A stretch of DNA of 64,000 bases. It comes from Turritopsis dohrnii (Eukaryota > Cnidaria > Hydrozoa > Anthoathecata > Oceaniidae). The DNA is taken from assembly GCA_027922465.2 (NCBI GenBank), contig BQMF02000066.1, positions 868,001 to 932,000 of the forward strand. The letters run 5' to 3'. The stretch's first letter is position 1. Each line of letters starts with the position of its first letter. This document shows positions 37,870 through 48,791 of this stretch, one piece after another. A program made the translations under genes and the position numbers. A model generated the notes under the pieces. That model ran no database searches. It saw only the letters and a list, made by a program, of their open reading frames with translations, and was not told where the DNA came from.

Positions 37870-38870
37870 GTTTTACCCCACCTCATCTTCGTTGAGCTCA
37901 ACTAGAAACATACAGAATTATGGTAACCATGGAGGTATAAAACAGAAGGAGAACGAACTCAAAATCTGCTATTGTACTATCCGTGATGCGCTGCATTGTT
38001 TAAGTCCTCAGTGTGTAATAACATATAATTGCTATCATCTTGCATAATTTTTATAATTTTGGCGTTCTTGCGTGAAAATTTCGTTCATATCAATTCTCCA
38101 ATGTGATTAAAGATCGTTAGAGTAAAGTTCTTAGCATGCATAATCTGTAGGAATTGGGAGAATTATGCAAAAACGTCACAAATATGCAACGAAACACTGC
38201 AACTTTAGGTCTATATATCTCGTGATCCCCCTCAAGCAGTTTCGCCGAGCTTCAGTTTTTGAAGAGAGAATAATCCTAAGTTTTTGCACGTACCGCGGCA
38301 CTATCGAGGCGCATTTAAGTCAGAAGATATGTAGATTGGAACTTATACATGAATTACGCGATATCTTCAACTCTGTATAAAAACATAGATTTTCATTTGT
38401 TTCTCAAGGAAGCTTTAGGTTTAATAATCTGCTTGTCACTATGCAGCAAGTTGATCCGTTGTTATAATGGATGATATTTGGTTTTTAAATTGTCGTTAAT
38501 TTTTAAAAAAGTATTCGTTTCACCGACAACCAGCCGAAAGCGCATCACGGATGACATCAAAGTGATACCGCAATGAATAGAATAGTCATTATCTGAATAA
38601 TAGAAAAATAAGAGTTCGTTCTCCTTCTGTTTTATACCTCCATGTGGTAACAGATTCTACGGAACGCAACCGACTTCAAATTTTGCCCTAACCTCGTCAT
38701 CTGACATGAATAACCCTATGCAGTTAAACAGCAGTACCGCCCAAGGCACTTCAGCAACAACCCCGGTATGTACTTTGAGCAACATACACAGTCATGGTGA
38801 CACCTATAGTAGCACGAATATGGCACACAGTATGCTACAGGATTGCCGTCACCAAACTTCGTATATCTAG
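37870..38870 (+). pseudogene. Broken tandem copies of the PARP 3' exon tail
   Basis: The functional tail at 37218-37300 contains TAGCAACATACAGAATCATGG. A decayed copy is at about 37884-37927 (CTAGAAACATACAGAATTATGG), continues after the MITE from 38652, and another is at about 38775-38860 (GAGCAACATACACAGTCATG followed by ACACCTATAGTAGCACGAAT). Neither keeps a long frame. They suggest local duplication of the Ser/Thr-rich tail, then decay. Confidence 0.55.
37928..38644. mobile_element. MITE, CATGGAGG family, 7-bp target duplication, copy 2
   Basis: Inverted ends CATGGAGGTATAAAACAGAA are flanked by the exact direct repeat TGGTAAC (37921-37927 and 38645-38651). The interior is the reverse complement of copy 1 with few differences, so both are probably recent. 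It is inserted in a decayed PARP tail copy. Confidence 0.82.
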
Positions 38871-39503
38871 TCTCTAACTATCCAACCAAAATAAAAGCAC
38901 AGGCTATAGTAATGAACACAACCAAATTCAAATTCGAACAAAACCACGCAATATAGCAAGAATGACCCGATCAAACAACAACTTCGTCCTAGTAACTTCA
39001 GCAACAAGTAATTCTTCAGCTAGTAACGTACGAAGGACTGCATTATTTCATTTTCAAGGTTTGCGTTTCCATTAAGAACACTAATAGTCGATTCTCCGTC
39101 TATTCACGTTTGCTTTGGCGAACGTAGCCAACACAACCATTACAGTTAAAACAATAGTTCATCATCTTAGATATATATAACATCAGACTTATATCTTCAT
39201 AGTGATATCGGTGCAATATGATTTGAAATAAAGATACATGACTGATGGTGCAGCCACTTCGATAACAACCTGATAAATAACATATGCTAAATGTACTGTC
39301 TTATTGTTGAAAATTATCACACGGTGAGAATGGAGACTGAGACTTTGGTGAATGAAAATTGTCAATTTTTTTGTAAGTGCTGATGGGAAATTTGAATTTG
39401 AGGCTATGTGCATATTTTGCTGAAATCGATTAATATTGTTATGAATAAAGTTTCAATTCTGCTATTTTGAAAAAGAGGAGTGCTGTTGGCTGTCCCACCT
39501 TAA
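38871..39503. other. Intergenic stretch, no supported gene
   Basis: Asn/Thr-codon-like sequence continues weakly from the PARP-tail copies and then fades. Nothing else recognised. Confidence 0.3.
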
Positions 39504-40129
39504 TAGTGAGGTGGATATACGAAAAATACTTCAAATTGTGAAAGAAACATGAAACTTGGTACAAACGTCTATCATCATATTTTGAATGATTTTTTTAACA
39601 GAGACACGCCCAAAAGTCACGTGATCGCTGACGTCAGCCTTTTTTCCATGGGAAACAAAATGTCACCAAATTGTAAAGTGTGATACACCGTTAGAAAGAT
39701 AATTTCACACTGATTCTAAAACACATTATGGTCATGATATAAAAAATCAACCGTTTAGAAGATTTGAGCGATCAAAGTGTCTTTGATGACGTCATCAAAA
39801 TAAGGAAAAATTATGATGTTTGGAAATTCCAAAGTGTGTTGTATGTTGTTAGAAAGGCAATTTAATGCCGATTTCAAAACTCATTAAGGTCACAGTATGA
39901 AAACTAATTGTTCAGGAGGTACAAGCGGTTCAAATGTCTATGATTTCGCCATCTGACTAGAGGAAAATGTTTGCAACATCCAAAGTCCCATATACTCTTA
40001 AAAAGATAATTTAACGTTGATTTAAAAACATGCCAAGCTCGGATGTAAAACTCTTTTAATGTAGATGTACAAACACTCAAGTGGGTATGATAAAAACTAG
40101 GATTTAACAGCAAACTGTCACAAAAGTTT

Positions 40130-41030
40130 TAGTTTTTAATAAAATAAGTGTTGTTAGTACCTTTTCTATATAGGATAAGTCATTCAAACATGAAATAAAC
40201 AAAAAGTTCTCAAGATCACCTTTTCTTGACTGACAGGCGATGAACAACGAGAATAAAGTTTCCAATGAAGGGTCAGAATTTGAATTTCCTGCTTTGATTT
40301 TGCTGGTACAGAAGAACTTGGCTGCTTGAAAATCTAAAATTTGTTTTTCTTCAAAAATCATAAAACGATTCTTCTAAAGATGGGATTATTCAAGAAATGC
40401 GTGAACGGCTCCTTCCCAATTTTGTGAGCGATGTGGAGAGACTTTGATGTTTCTGTATTTACAACCATCTTTCATACTAACTGAACGAGGTGCTGCTCTT
40501 TGAATAGATTTGTTAAATCATTGAAAACATGAAACAGGGAATAAAAATCTTTATCTAATTTCAAAGGATTTGGTGTCTTCATGATGGGACAATTTATCAG
40601 TTGACGATCTCAGTTGATCCATCTGACAGAGCTCAGATATTATTGATGCACTCACAGCCCACCTCAGTAAAGAATCAGGGTTATCCAAGATACCAATAGC
40701 ACAGTGGATCTAGATAATTTTGTTATTTTGTCACGAACAAAAGCCTGGTCGATGGCGATGTTGGAGAAAACGTGATTATTTTTTTTGATTGTAAAGTAAC
40801 CCTTCTCGAAAGCTTCACGAGTTAAATTATCAAATTCTTCAAGATCTCTAAATCAATACCGGCAACCACCGAGAATAATAGATGTGGTCCATTGCAAACA
40901 TCCATTGTGTGATGCATTTCAAACAATTTAAAAATGATTTAAAATCGGCATCCCTCAAACTTTTGATAAAAGAGAAAAGGACTGACTCAAGCTCTTTGAA
41001 CCAATAACAAAAGTTATTAAGCCCTGTTTA
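40130..41030 (-). pseudogene. Decayed ORF of an unknown repetitive protein
   Basis: Minus-strand translation, with frameshifts and stops, gives a continuous protein-like series: KSFLNCLKCITQWMFAMDHI and YSRWLPV, then EGLL/FEKGYFTIKKNNHVFSN, DNPDSLLRWAVSASIISELC, LSHHEDTKSFE, and further on HIAHKIGKEPF. This resembles repetitive uncharacterised proteins seen in many copies in cnidarian genomes (from memory, not searched). It may be the former product of the 39506-43943 element. Not translatable now. Confidence 0.4.
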
Positions 41031-41156
41031 GGGATTGTTCACAAATGACATCAACCATTTTTTCAAGATTTTTGACCCCCCCTCCCCCCTCTGTCAACCT
41101 GCGTCAACTTTGCGTTGCCCCCTCCCCCTCAGTTGACGTCATCGTTTGAGAAGACA

Positions 41157-41181
41157 CCCCCCCCCCCCCCCCCCCCCCCCC
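41157..41181. repeat. Run of 25 C beside a CCCCTCCCCC-rich stretch
   Basis: The run follows pyrimidine-rich words (41078-41130), and a similar CCCCTCCCCCCCTCCCCCG lies at 41455-41473. TTGACGTCA-type words sit beside both. Confidence 0.8.
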
Positions 41182-41579
41182 ACTCCAAAACAAAACACAA
41201 CCTCCATCCACCACACTTGTCCTTTTGTATGTTAGTTTCTTACGCATTTTTAATAAGACGTGAAAATATTTGAAATGATCTTCGTGTCATTTTTCTCTGA
41301 TCAAACTCCATCTGTGCTTATTGTTTTACGTTCGCGCATCACGGACCACATCAAGATCACATTCAGTGTTAACATTTTCATAAGAAACTTTTACTTAATT
41401 AGAAAAATCAAGGTTCTGCAAAATTGTGTGGGTTGACGTCAACTAGTATCACATCCCCTCCCCCCCTCCCCCGTCAACCAGCGTCAACGATGTTTGTACT
41501 TGTAGCAAGTGATTTGAGTACGACTGTCGATCCAGTTTTAAACTTGAATTTTAAGATTTAGATTAAAAATAGAAGACAA

Positions 41580-41710
41580 ACTCAGACGTCGAAAGGACGT
41601 CTATTGATGACCGTGGACTAAAATAGACGTCTGTTGGACGTCTTCGAGCGTACGTGGACGTTAGGACGAAATCAATACGCCCAATAGACGTCCAATGGAC
41701 GACCTGTGCC
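41580..41710. repeat. Cluster of AGACGTC / ATTGGACGTC words
   Basis: About ten GACGTC/GACGTT words within 130 bp, e.g. GGACGTCTATTGATGACCGT and AATAGACGTCCAATGGACG, in both orientations, ending next to CCCACTGGGA. It looks like the end of a palindromic MITE. Confidence 0.5.
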
Positions 41711-42079
41711 CACTGGGATTGATCGGTGACGGTTATAAAATTCTGTTAGACATTTAAGGTGTTACTTCGACTCGTTGGATATCATATCTCCTTTAACAAA
41801 CTTTTACAAGACTTTATGATCCTCCAATTCTAAAGCAATGGCTGGATCTTCTCATCAAGTGCAAGTTAAGCACTGGTGAAAACTATCGAGTTCTTCTTAC
41901 CTTCTTTTTCGCAAAAGAAACAAACTGTTTTTGACTGCTCCTGATCTCTAACTGGTCTATTTGCTGGAAAGAATCTAATCTAAAGCTCAGCTTGTTCTCT
42001 TTCTCGATCTTGCGGGATACAAAAACTTTTTCTTCTGCGCTCAAGTTTTTGTTTATTGTATGAGGAGTTGCAAGATTTA

Positions 42080-42620
42080 TACAATACAATACAATACAGG
42101 ATTCTGGAAATAGGCATATAATGCCTTTGACACCAGGTTCGATCTTCAGTCTTCTTCAACTTTACGATAACGTATCTTTCGAGGAGCGGTAATTTCCGCA
42201 AGGTTCATTTCGACATCGTACATTAATCCAGTGTCTTTCCATAGTTTATCGAATCTGTTCTTAAAGCTATTCAATGATGGAGCTTCAGCTTCTTTCGGAG
42301 GCAGATTGTTCCACTGTTCTGCAACCCGATTCTTGAAAAAGTATTTCTTGATATCTTTACCGCACTTTTCTCTTGTCACAGTAAATTTATGGCGATGTAA
42401 ATGCAGATCCGGATAATCCTGCGTTCTGAGCTGGATTAAATTTCCAACAGCTTCCGTATCGTAATGCTGATGAGTCATTTTGTACAACTCAATCATATCA
42501 CCCCTGTATCGTCGGAACTCGAGTGTTGGCAAATCCATGATCTATTACCTTTCCTTGTAGCTTAAGTTGTACATTCCAGGCAATAGTTTTGTTGCTCGTC
42601 GCTGCACTCCTTCCAAAAGT
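42080..42620 (-). pseudogene. 5'-truncated LINE fragment (3' end of reverse-transcriptase ORF)
   Basis: On the minus strand EGVQRRATKLLPGMYNLSYK, two stops, then a 130-codon open frame (LPTLEFRRYRGDMIELYKMT ... FFKNRVAEQWNNLPPKE, PSLNSFKNRFDKLWKD) match the typical C-terminus of a Jockey-superfamily LINE protein. A TATTG pentanucleotide tail at 42080-42098 marks the 3' end. It is nested in the 4.4-kb element. Confidence 0.75.
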
Positions 42621-43137
42621 TTTTTCTGTTGTTTGAGATGCGGGTTAATAGAGCACAGTTTCCTTTAATATAAGTTCTTGAAAAAGTTCATTTTCAATTT
42701 CAAATTGCTTGCAAACTCTTTTAAGGTTGGCATTGATTTTTTCAAATAGCTTCAAATTAATTGAAAGTGTTTGACATGAATTTTTTTTGCCTATCGAAGC
42801 CTATAATATTTTAAAAATCTTATACACCTGGAAATACTGCAAACCTATAGGATAAACACTAACTGAAGGTAAACTAAATGCTATTAAAATATTCAAGTCA
42901 ATTACCTGACTTTCTGACTGGATCGATAAGGCTTTCATCAGTTACTCACTGACAAAGGAAACAAACCTTCCAGTTAGTTTCAGATCTGAACAAGTAGCCA
43001 GATGAAAATCACTCATTTATCATTTCATTATAGTTATCAAATAAAGAATAAAAATCGATTGAAAACAAACAAAGAGACCTCACTTCGTCTTTACAAGATT
43101 CAAATCCATAACAAAACATTTAAGTTTATGACTAAAG

Positions 43138-43300
43138 GCCGGTTTTCAGTTCAATCACTGCGGTCGTGCGACTGAGCGAACAGCTTTTTCATTTGCTCAG
43201 TATTGAAATGACTTGAACTACCAGGCGAATGACATAGCGTCAGCCAATCAAAAATCAGATCGCTCATTCGTGCGACCACAGCGAATGAACTGACAACCGT
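43138..43300. mobile_element. Small MITE with GCCGGTTTTCAGTTCA ends
   Basis: The left half GCCGGTTTTCAGTTCAATCA and TGCGGTCGTGCGACTGAGCG pair with the right half GCTCATTCGTGCGACCACAG and GAACTGACAACCG. It is nested in the 4.4-kb element. End type is like those at 60292-61614. Confidence 0.55.
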
Positions 43301-44689
43301 AAGTATAGATACCTAGTATACAAGTATACAACCTAAGTATAGATTTCCCTAGAGACTGTGAATATCTCAAGATAATTTACGTAAATACCATTTTCAAGCG
43401 CAAAATTCGATTCATTGAAAGATTCGTTCGTTCGTTCGAAAGAAGATATATAAATATTGGAGAAAGTTAGGATAAATTAAAATTTAATGGTCAACTGAAT
43501 ACCTTGACATAATTGATGATATCTTTTGTTGAGTCAATTTTCAAGTAACAGTGAAATTCTATTTTGAAAACAGGGAAGAATTATCTTTCAAATGATACAT
43601 AACATTACCTATTTTGAAAAAATAATTTTCAAGCAAACTTTGATGACGTCATGAATGACAATTTGATCGCTCATATCTTCTGAACGGTTGATTTTTCATA
43701 CCATGATCATAATGTGTTTTAGAATCAGTGTGAAATTATCTTTCTAACGGTGTATCACACTTTACAATTTGGTGACATTTTGTTTCCCATGGAAAAAAGG
43801 CTGACGTCAGCGATCACGTGACTTTTGGGCGTGTCTCTGTTAAAAAAATCATTCAAAATATGATGATAAACATTTGTACCAAGTTTCATGTTTCTTTCAC
43901 AATTTGAAGTATCTTGGTGGTTTTTGACGTATATCCACCTCACTATAATCTTTGATCCGTGATGATAGTATTGCACACACCAAACCACAGAATATACAAA
44001 AACGGTTAGCCAAATTATGGTCTAAGAGATTAAGATGCAATACCATCATCTTTCCTTCCTTATTTTCTCTGTGGATCAGAGGCTTTTAAGTGTTTGTGCT
44101 TCTTACTTCCATACTGAAATTAACATACTGAAACAACTTAGGATATTTTAAGGGTGGCTGAGACAGCATTGTTTGGATATTATTTATTTATAATCTATAA
44201 TTATTTTCTATAATCTTGCAAACATGCTATATCATGCCGATTTGCGAACAAAGAAACTTGAAAATGAGTATCCCTGCAATGACTTTGACTGCGGATCAAC
44301 AAGCTTAATTTTAAATGTTAAGTAGTTAAATTGCTTCAGTCTGTAGGACCACAAAGAGACAGATAGCAGTCAATGTGGAGTGGCGCCACAGAAGGGATAC
44401 TATACGAGCACGTAACATTTGAAATCAGTCTAGCAGACTATACAATAGTACAAAAAGTAAAGAATACTTAGAAGAAATTTTTCAAACTGGCAACAAGATC
44501 ATGACCTGACAAGGAAAGATCAAATTGAAAAGGACAGGATTCGGTTTGTGATATCTGGTTGTTGGCTAATAACATTAGAAGAGGTTGGTTTGCTTACAGA
44601 AAATTTAAAAGGATGTGTCCGAACTAGAAGTTGCTCTACAAACAAACCAGCAAAGATAGTTCCAAGACTGCACTTGTAGCAGCTGTACT

Positions 44690-44760
44690 TTTTTTTTTTT
44701 AAATCGATTGGTCCCTGCAAGGCCGAAGCCACTAGGCAGAGAGCTACACACTCTAGCTGA
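44690..44760 (-). mobile_element. LINE 3'-end fragment, minus strand
   Basis: CTAGTGGCTTCGGCCTTGCA GGGA (minus strand) with an adjacent A run (44691-44701 as T) matches the 3' end of the LINE remnant at 60780-60835. Only the terminal part is present. Confidence 0.55.
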
Positions 44761-44761
44761 C

Positions 44762-45318
44762 AATCATTTCAACTTTTGGCACTAATTTCTAACTTGCCCC
44801 TCATCCAGCCATATTAACCCTGAAACATCCGAAGACTTCACGGGGAAACGGGCTAGTAGCAGTACCACCAGGGACGCGGACAGTAGAATTTGTGTTTTTC
44901 TTTTTCCAAAGGGTGATTCGGCACGGCTTCTGTCACGGCTACTTGTGACACGGCTACGAGACACCACAAAAAAATCAGTATTGTCTGGTCGCGGAAGATT
45001 ATCAACCAATCTGTGAAGTGTTTGATGTGGTAGTCTGAAATACTTTCAAATAATCTTTCATCAAATCTTCACATAATTCAAACAATCAATAACAGATTAT
45101 AATGAAATGTGATCAACAACAGTGCTATGCTACAATAATATCAGCATGTCATCAGGAGAATGAATAGGTGAATACACAAAAAAACTGGATTTTTACAAAT
45201 TTCTGAGTTTCATGTATTCAAAACCACCAGCTGTAAATAGACTATACTTGAAAAAGTTACCAATTACAAGCAGAAGTAAGAAATCAGATTTAACTAGATT
45301 AGAACCGTCCGTGTTCTT
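44762..45318. other. Intergenic stretch, no supported gene
   Basis: A small direct repeat of CACGGCTWCT lies at 44921-44960. The 75-codon minus-strand frame there is not supported by motifs or splice sites. Confidence 0.3.
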
Positions 45319-45439
45319 CCCAGTGGGTAAATCTGTTGAAAAACCACCGCAGAGGAGCACACTTCTATAGACGTTTATACATTGTTTCAATGAAAATACT
45401 CTTCGACGCAGTGTCTTTTTGACGATTTTGTCCACTGGG
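45319..45439. mobile_element. Best-preserved CCCAGTGGG-type MITE
   Basis: Starts CCCAGTGGGTAAATCTGTTG and ends GACGATTTTGTCCACTGGG, with GCAGAGGAGCACACTTCTAT inside. 121 bp, no ORF. It sits 8 bp left of the Ngaro A1 repeat. Confidence 0.65.
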
Positions 45440-45447
45440 TTGATTCA

Positions 45448-45585
45448 TTGAATTTATTAGATATAACTAGGGTCTTATCTCAATAAGTAAATACAAGTCA
45501 CGTGACTTCAGTATAAAAAGGGGAAATGGCGCGAAAAGAGTCACATGTTAATTAGCTTCGAACCGGTAAAGTTAAACTTCCTTTA
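45448..45585 (+). repeat. Ngaro A1 repeat
   Basis: 138-bp left terminal unit, repeated at 50584-50721 with two substitutions. It includes GTATAAAAAGGGGAAATGGC, a TATA-like promoter motif, which fits its role upstream of the ORFs. Confidence 0.85.
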
Positions 45586-45604
45586 AATTTATCAAATTCG
45601 TATC

Positions 45605-46606
45605 ATGGCTGCTAGCAACCCATCTATCGAAATTTCTGATCCTGCTACTGATGACCAACCAATGGATACTGAAACCAACGGTGGAATAGATCAACTCAAG
45701 GCTTACTTCGATCTTAAATTTAGTGAGCAAAATGCTATGCTGGAAGAAAGAATTTCCCACGATACAAAACTGCTGGAAAAAAGACTGAAAGGAAAAAAGA
45801 GTCAGGAAGCCCCAACCTTCAAATATCGGGGCAATAAGGTACAATATAATTTTAATACAAATCTTATAGAAAGTCTTGAAAGTCTTAAATCTCTTGTCGA
45901 AGAGGGATCTATAACACGATCCTGTAAACGCATCGATAACATGGTGGCTGATCTTCGAAAACGTAACAAATGCATTCGCTTCGCCGATAAATCTCCAGCT
46001 GGCTGGTCAGCAGTGGACGAATATCTGTCAGATGATCTTGCCAGTAATTCTGATGACGACAAGAGGATGAAAGCTGCTGAAAACAGAGCACTCGCCAAGA
46101 GGAAATCTGTAAAAAGGAAACGTCAGTTCAACATTCAATCGCCACGCCATTTCCAGCCATCATCCACGTTTACCAGCCCATCGCAAAGTCTGCAGAATTC
46201 TTTTCGTTCCCAAGATTCACCGCAGTTCTCCGGGAGGCCTGGTTTCGGATCGCGAGCCAACCAACAGCTACGTCGGGGATTCAATCAAACATCGCTTTGC
46301 TTCGCATGTGGAAAACCAGGACACTGGCGAAAAACTGTCCGGATACCAAGCAGTACTGAAAAGGACTCTCTAAAAGTTAAGTATGATAAAACTTCATTTT
46401 TGTGTTCTGATTATTGTGAAAGTTTAGATAATAAGCAAATCAGTGACGATATTATAGTCAAGGGAAGCCTTAAGGAACACATCAAATACTGGAAGAGAAT
46501 CGACACAAACAGCACTGTTTTGGATATTATAAACACGGGCTATAAGATACCTTTTGTAACTAGGGGGTTGTTAGGCTGTTTTTACAAACAATTGTTCTGC
46601 TTTTGA
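45605..46606 (+). CDS. Ngaro gag-like ORF fused in frame to start of RT region
   Basis: A 333-codon frame starts 19 bp after A1. Residues 1-60 are acidic, with a coiled-coil-like stretch (LKFSEQNAMLEERISHDTKL). About residues 160-230 are basic and Ser/Arg-rich. About 232-245 is a zinc knuckle CFACGKPGHW in which the last Cys is out of frame: one base seems lost near 46330, since another frame reads a DCP ending. From about residue 285 the frame reads LKEHIKYWKRI and GYKIPFV, which belongs to the beginning of the RT region of DIRS-like elements. So the ORF is probably two frames joined by a small deletion, and it ends by a second shift near 46570. Nucleocapsid-like role inferred from the family. 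Confidence 0.7.
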   Translation: MAASNPSIEISDPATDDQPMDTETNGGIDQLKAYFDLKFSEQNAMLEERISHDTKLLEKRLKGKKSQEAPTFKYRGNKVQYNFNTNLIESLESLKSLVEEGSITRSCKRIDNMVADLRKRNKCIRFADKSPAGWSAVDEYLSDDLASNSDDDKRMKAAENRALAKRKSVKRKRQFNIQSPRHFQPSSTFTSPSQSLQNSFRSQDSPQFSGRPGFGSRANQQLRRGFNQTSLCFACGKPGHWRKTVRIPSSTEKDSLKVKYDKTSFLCSDYCESLDNKQISDDIIVKGSLKEHIKYWKRIDTNSTVLDIINTGYKIPFVTRGLLGCFYKQLFCF

Positions 46607-48371
46607 AAACGAAGAATTTGTTAGTACATCTATCCAAGAACTTTTAAAAACAGGAAGGATTGTTGAATCTTCCACAATACCTCATGTAGTGAATCCACTG
46701 AGTGTTAATATAAGAAATAATAAGAAAAGACTAATACTAGACCTAAGACATGTGAATAAACACGTGTTCAAACAAAATATAACTTTTGATGACTGGAAAA
46801 TTTTTTCTGAATTTCTACAAAAAGACAGTTTTATGTTTAAGTTTGATATCAAACAGGGCTACCATCACATCGATGTTTTCGAAGAACATCAAAAATACCT
46901 CGGATTCTCATGGGTAGTAAATGGCGAGATAAAATATTTTGTTTTCACAGTTCTTCCTTTTGGCCTTACTTCTGCACCTTTTTTATTTACCAAAATTATG
47001 AGGGTACTGATTTCTCACTGGAGACAAAACTCGATAAAAATCGCATGTTTCATTGACGATGGGGCAGGTGTTTCAAATGACTTCAACCAAGCAAAACTTC
47101 AGTCTGATTTTGTTAAAATGTCTTTACTGCGATCCGGCTTTATTGTCAACGATGCAAAGTCTGTCTGGTGTCCCACACAAAAATTGATTTGGCTAGGAAT
47201 ACATGTAAATACAGAAAATAACTCTTTTACCATCCCTGCTGAACGACTTGATTCAGTGTTTCGTACTCTACAAACGATTTTAAATTCTTTACCGTACACT
47301 ACAGCTAGAATTCTAGCACGCTTCTGCGGAAAGTTAATATCAATGAAATTTGTCTTGGGTGATATTGTACAATTAAAGACAAGGCGACTGTACAGCACGA
47401 TTGAATCGAGAGTATCATGGGACACCAGAATTAATTTATCTGACCATAATGACGTTTTGCTTGAACTATTCTATTGGAAAAATAATCTTTTGTCACATAA
47501 TAAGAGGCAATTAGTTCCATACGAGATTCCACGGGTTCTAGTTTTTTCCGATGCTAGTAAAACTGGATTAGCGGCTCTCCTACTGAAAGATAATAATAGC
47601 AATGATAGGTCCGTAATTTCGTTTAAACAATTTTCTTCTTCGGAAGTTTCGAAGCACTCTACTTGGCGTGAACTTTATGCCATTTGTTTTGCCCTAGAAT
47701 CCTTTTCTACTTTCCTGAGAGGAAAACCGGTTCTATGGAACACCGACAACCATGCGTGTACAATTATTTCGAAATCCGGAAGTATGAAACCTGATTTACA
47801 GCTTATCGCTGAAAAGATTTTTGCCATTTGCCAACAACATTCTATTGACTTCAAAATTCAATGGATCCCCAGAGGAGATATTTCTTTTGTAGACGAACTG
47901 AGCCGCTACCAAGATACAGATAGCTGGGAGATAACAACAAACTTTTTTAATATTTTGAATTCGCTTTGGGGGCCCTTTGTTATAGACAGATTTGCAGATC
48001 AGGATAATAGAAAAATCACAAGATTTAATTCAAAATTTTACTGCCCTGGAACCGAACACGTCGATGCCCTATCTGTTTCCTGGAAGAATGAAAACAATTT
48101 ATTAGTTCCTCCAGTTTCTCTGATCCCAAAAGTATTAAAACATATTACAAAATGCAAAGCTTCAGGAACACTCGTAGCTCCGTATTGGAAGTCAGCCTCA
48201 TTCTGGCCTTTAATTTCCACGTCATTAAATTCCTTTGAAAGTTACGTAACAGATTTTAGAATTTTCGATAACAATAACAATTTTTGTGTTTCCCAAGGTA
48301 AATGCAAAAACTGTTATATCGGTTCCCCAAATTGTAACACTAAAATCATTGCTTTCAAAATTGAGTTCTAG
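46575..48371 (+). CDS. Ngaro reverse transcriptase / RNase H
   Basis: The frame is open from 46575 (first ATG 46689). RT motifs in order: RLILDLRHVNKHV, FKFDIKQGYHHIDV, FTVLPFGLTSAPFLFTKIM and the catalytic FIDDG (about 47049-47063). RNase H follows: FSDASKTGLAALL, TWRELYAICFALESF, LWNTDNHACTII and FVDELSRYQD, so all four acidic residues are visible. The C-terminal part (PFVIDRFADQDNRK, FYCPGTEHVDALSVSW, GTLVAPYWKSASFWPL) is typical of DIRS-like elements. It copies element RNA into DNA in the host cell. The N-terminal few dozen residues of RT lie in the previous frame, so the protein is split here. Confidence 0.88.
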   Translation, partial: AVFTNNCSAFENEEFVSTSIQELLKTGRIVESSTIPHVVNPLSVNIRNNKKRLILDLRHVNKHVFKQNITFDDWKIFSEFLQKDSFMFKFDIKQGYHHIDVFEEHQKYLGFSWVVNGEIKYFVFTVLPFGLTSAPFLFTKIMRVLISHWRQNSIKIACFIDDGAGVSNDFNQAKLQSDFVKMSLLRSGFIVNDAKSVWCPTQKLIWLGIHVNTENNSFTIPAERLDSVFRTLQTILNSLPYTTARILARFCGKLISMKFVLGDIVQLKTRRLYSTIESRVSWDTRINLSDHNDVLLELFYWKNNLLSHNKRQLVPYEIPRVLVFSDASKTGLAALLLKDNNSNDRSVISFKQFSSSEVSKHSTWRELYAICFALESFSTFLRGKPVLWNTDNHACTIISKSGSMKPDLQLIAEKIFAICQQHSIDFKIQWIPRGDISFVDELSRYQDTDSWEITTNFFNILNSLWGPFVIDRFADQDNRKITRFNSKFYCPGTEHVDALSVSWKNENNLLVPPVSLIPKVLKHITKCKASGTLVAPYWKSASFWPLISTSLNSFESYVTDFRIFDNNNNFCVSQGKCKNCYIGSPNCNTKIIAFKIEF

Positions 48372-48393
48372 AGTATCTATAGTACCAAACATT

Positions 48394-48712
48394 CAACCAC
48401 CGGGTAAACTGCGGAATAACGACAGGTAATCAAAAGCAGGTAACCACTGGGTAAATTGCGGAATGAAGACAGGTAATTAATAGCAGGTAACCACTGGGTA
48501 AACTGCGGTATGAAGATAGATAATTAATAGCAGGTGACCACTGGGTAATTAAAAGCAGACAACCACTGGGTAAACTGCAAGTAATTAAATGCAGGTAGCC
48601 ACTGGGTAAACTGCCGTATGAAGACAGGTAACTTAAAGTAGGTAACCACTGGGTAAACTGCCGAATGAAGACAGGTAATTAAAAGTAGGTAACCACTGGG
48701 TAAACTATTTTT
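48394..48712. repeat. Minisatellite of CCACTGGGTAAACTGC units inside the Ngaro element
   Basis: About eight variable copies (29-55 bp) of a unit with CCACTGGGTAAACTGCGGAA and GACAGGTAATTAAAAGCAGG. They fill the space between the RT/RNase H stop and the recombinase. Similar words occur at 53790-53825, before the LINE ORF. Confidence 0.8.
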
Positions 48713-48791
48713 CTTCTCAATTTTCTTATTCTGTCTTTTAATTATAGATCTCTTTAAGGAACGTTTTAAATCAAAGCTTGAAAATGAATCT

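Larger units (their letters stand above)
39506..43943. mobile_element. 4.4-kb TA-flanked DNA transposon with about 300-bp inverted ends
   Basis: TA lies outside both ends (39504-39505, 43944-43945). The left end starts GTGAGGTGGATATACG and the right end closes as its complement. Inverted similarity extends to about 39795 on the left and from about 43640 on the right, including AAGTCACGTGATCGCTGACG. Internal parts are a decayed minus-strand ORF (40130-41030), a LINE fragment (42080-42620), C- and ACGT-rich repeats and a small MITE (43138). The superfamily is not certain; TA suggests Tc1/mariner-like targeting. Confidence 0.65.

Noticed and set aside
43755..43988. 77-codon minus-strand frame
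   Set aside because: It is the terminal inverted repeat of the 39506-43943 element, also present reversed at the left end.
47099..47425. 108-codon minus-strand frame inside the RT/RNase H ORF
   Set aside because: Shadow of the reverse-transcriptase frame on the other strand.
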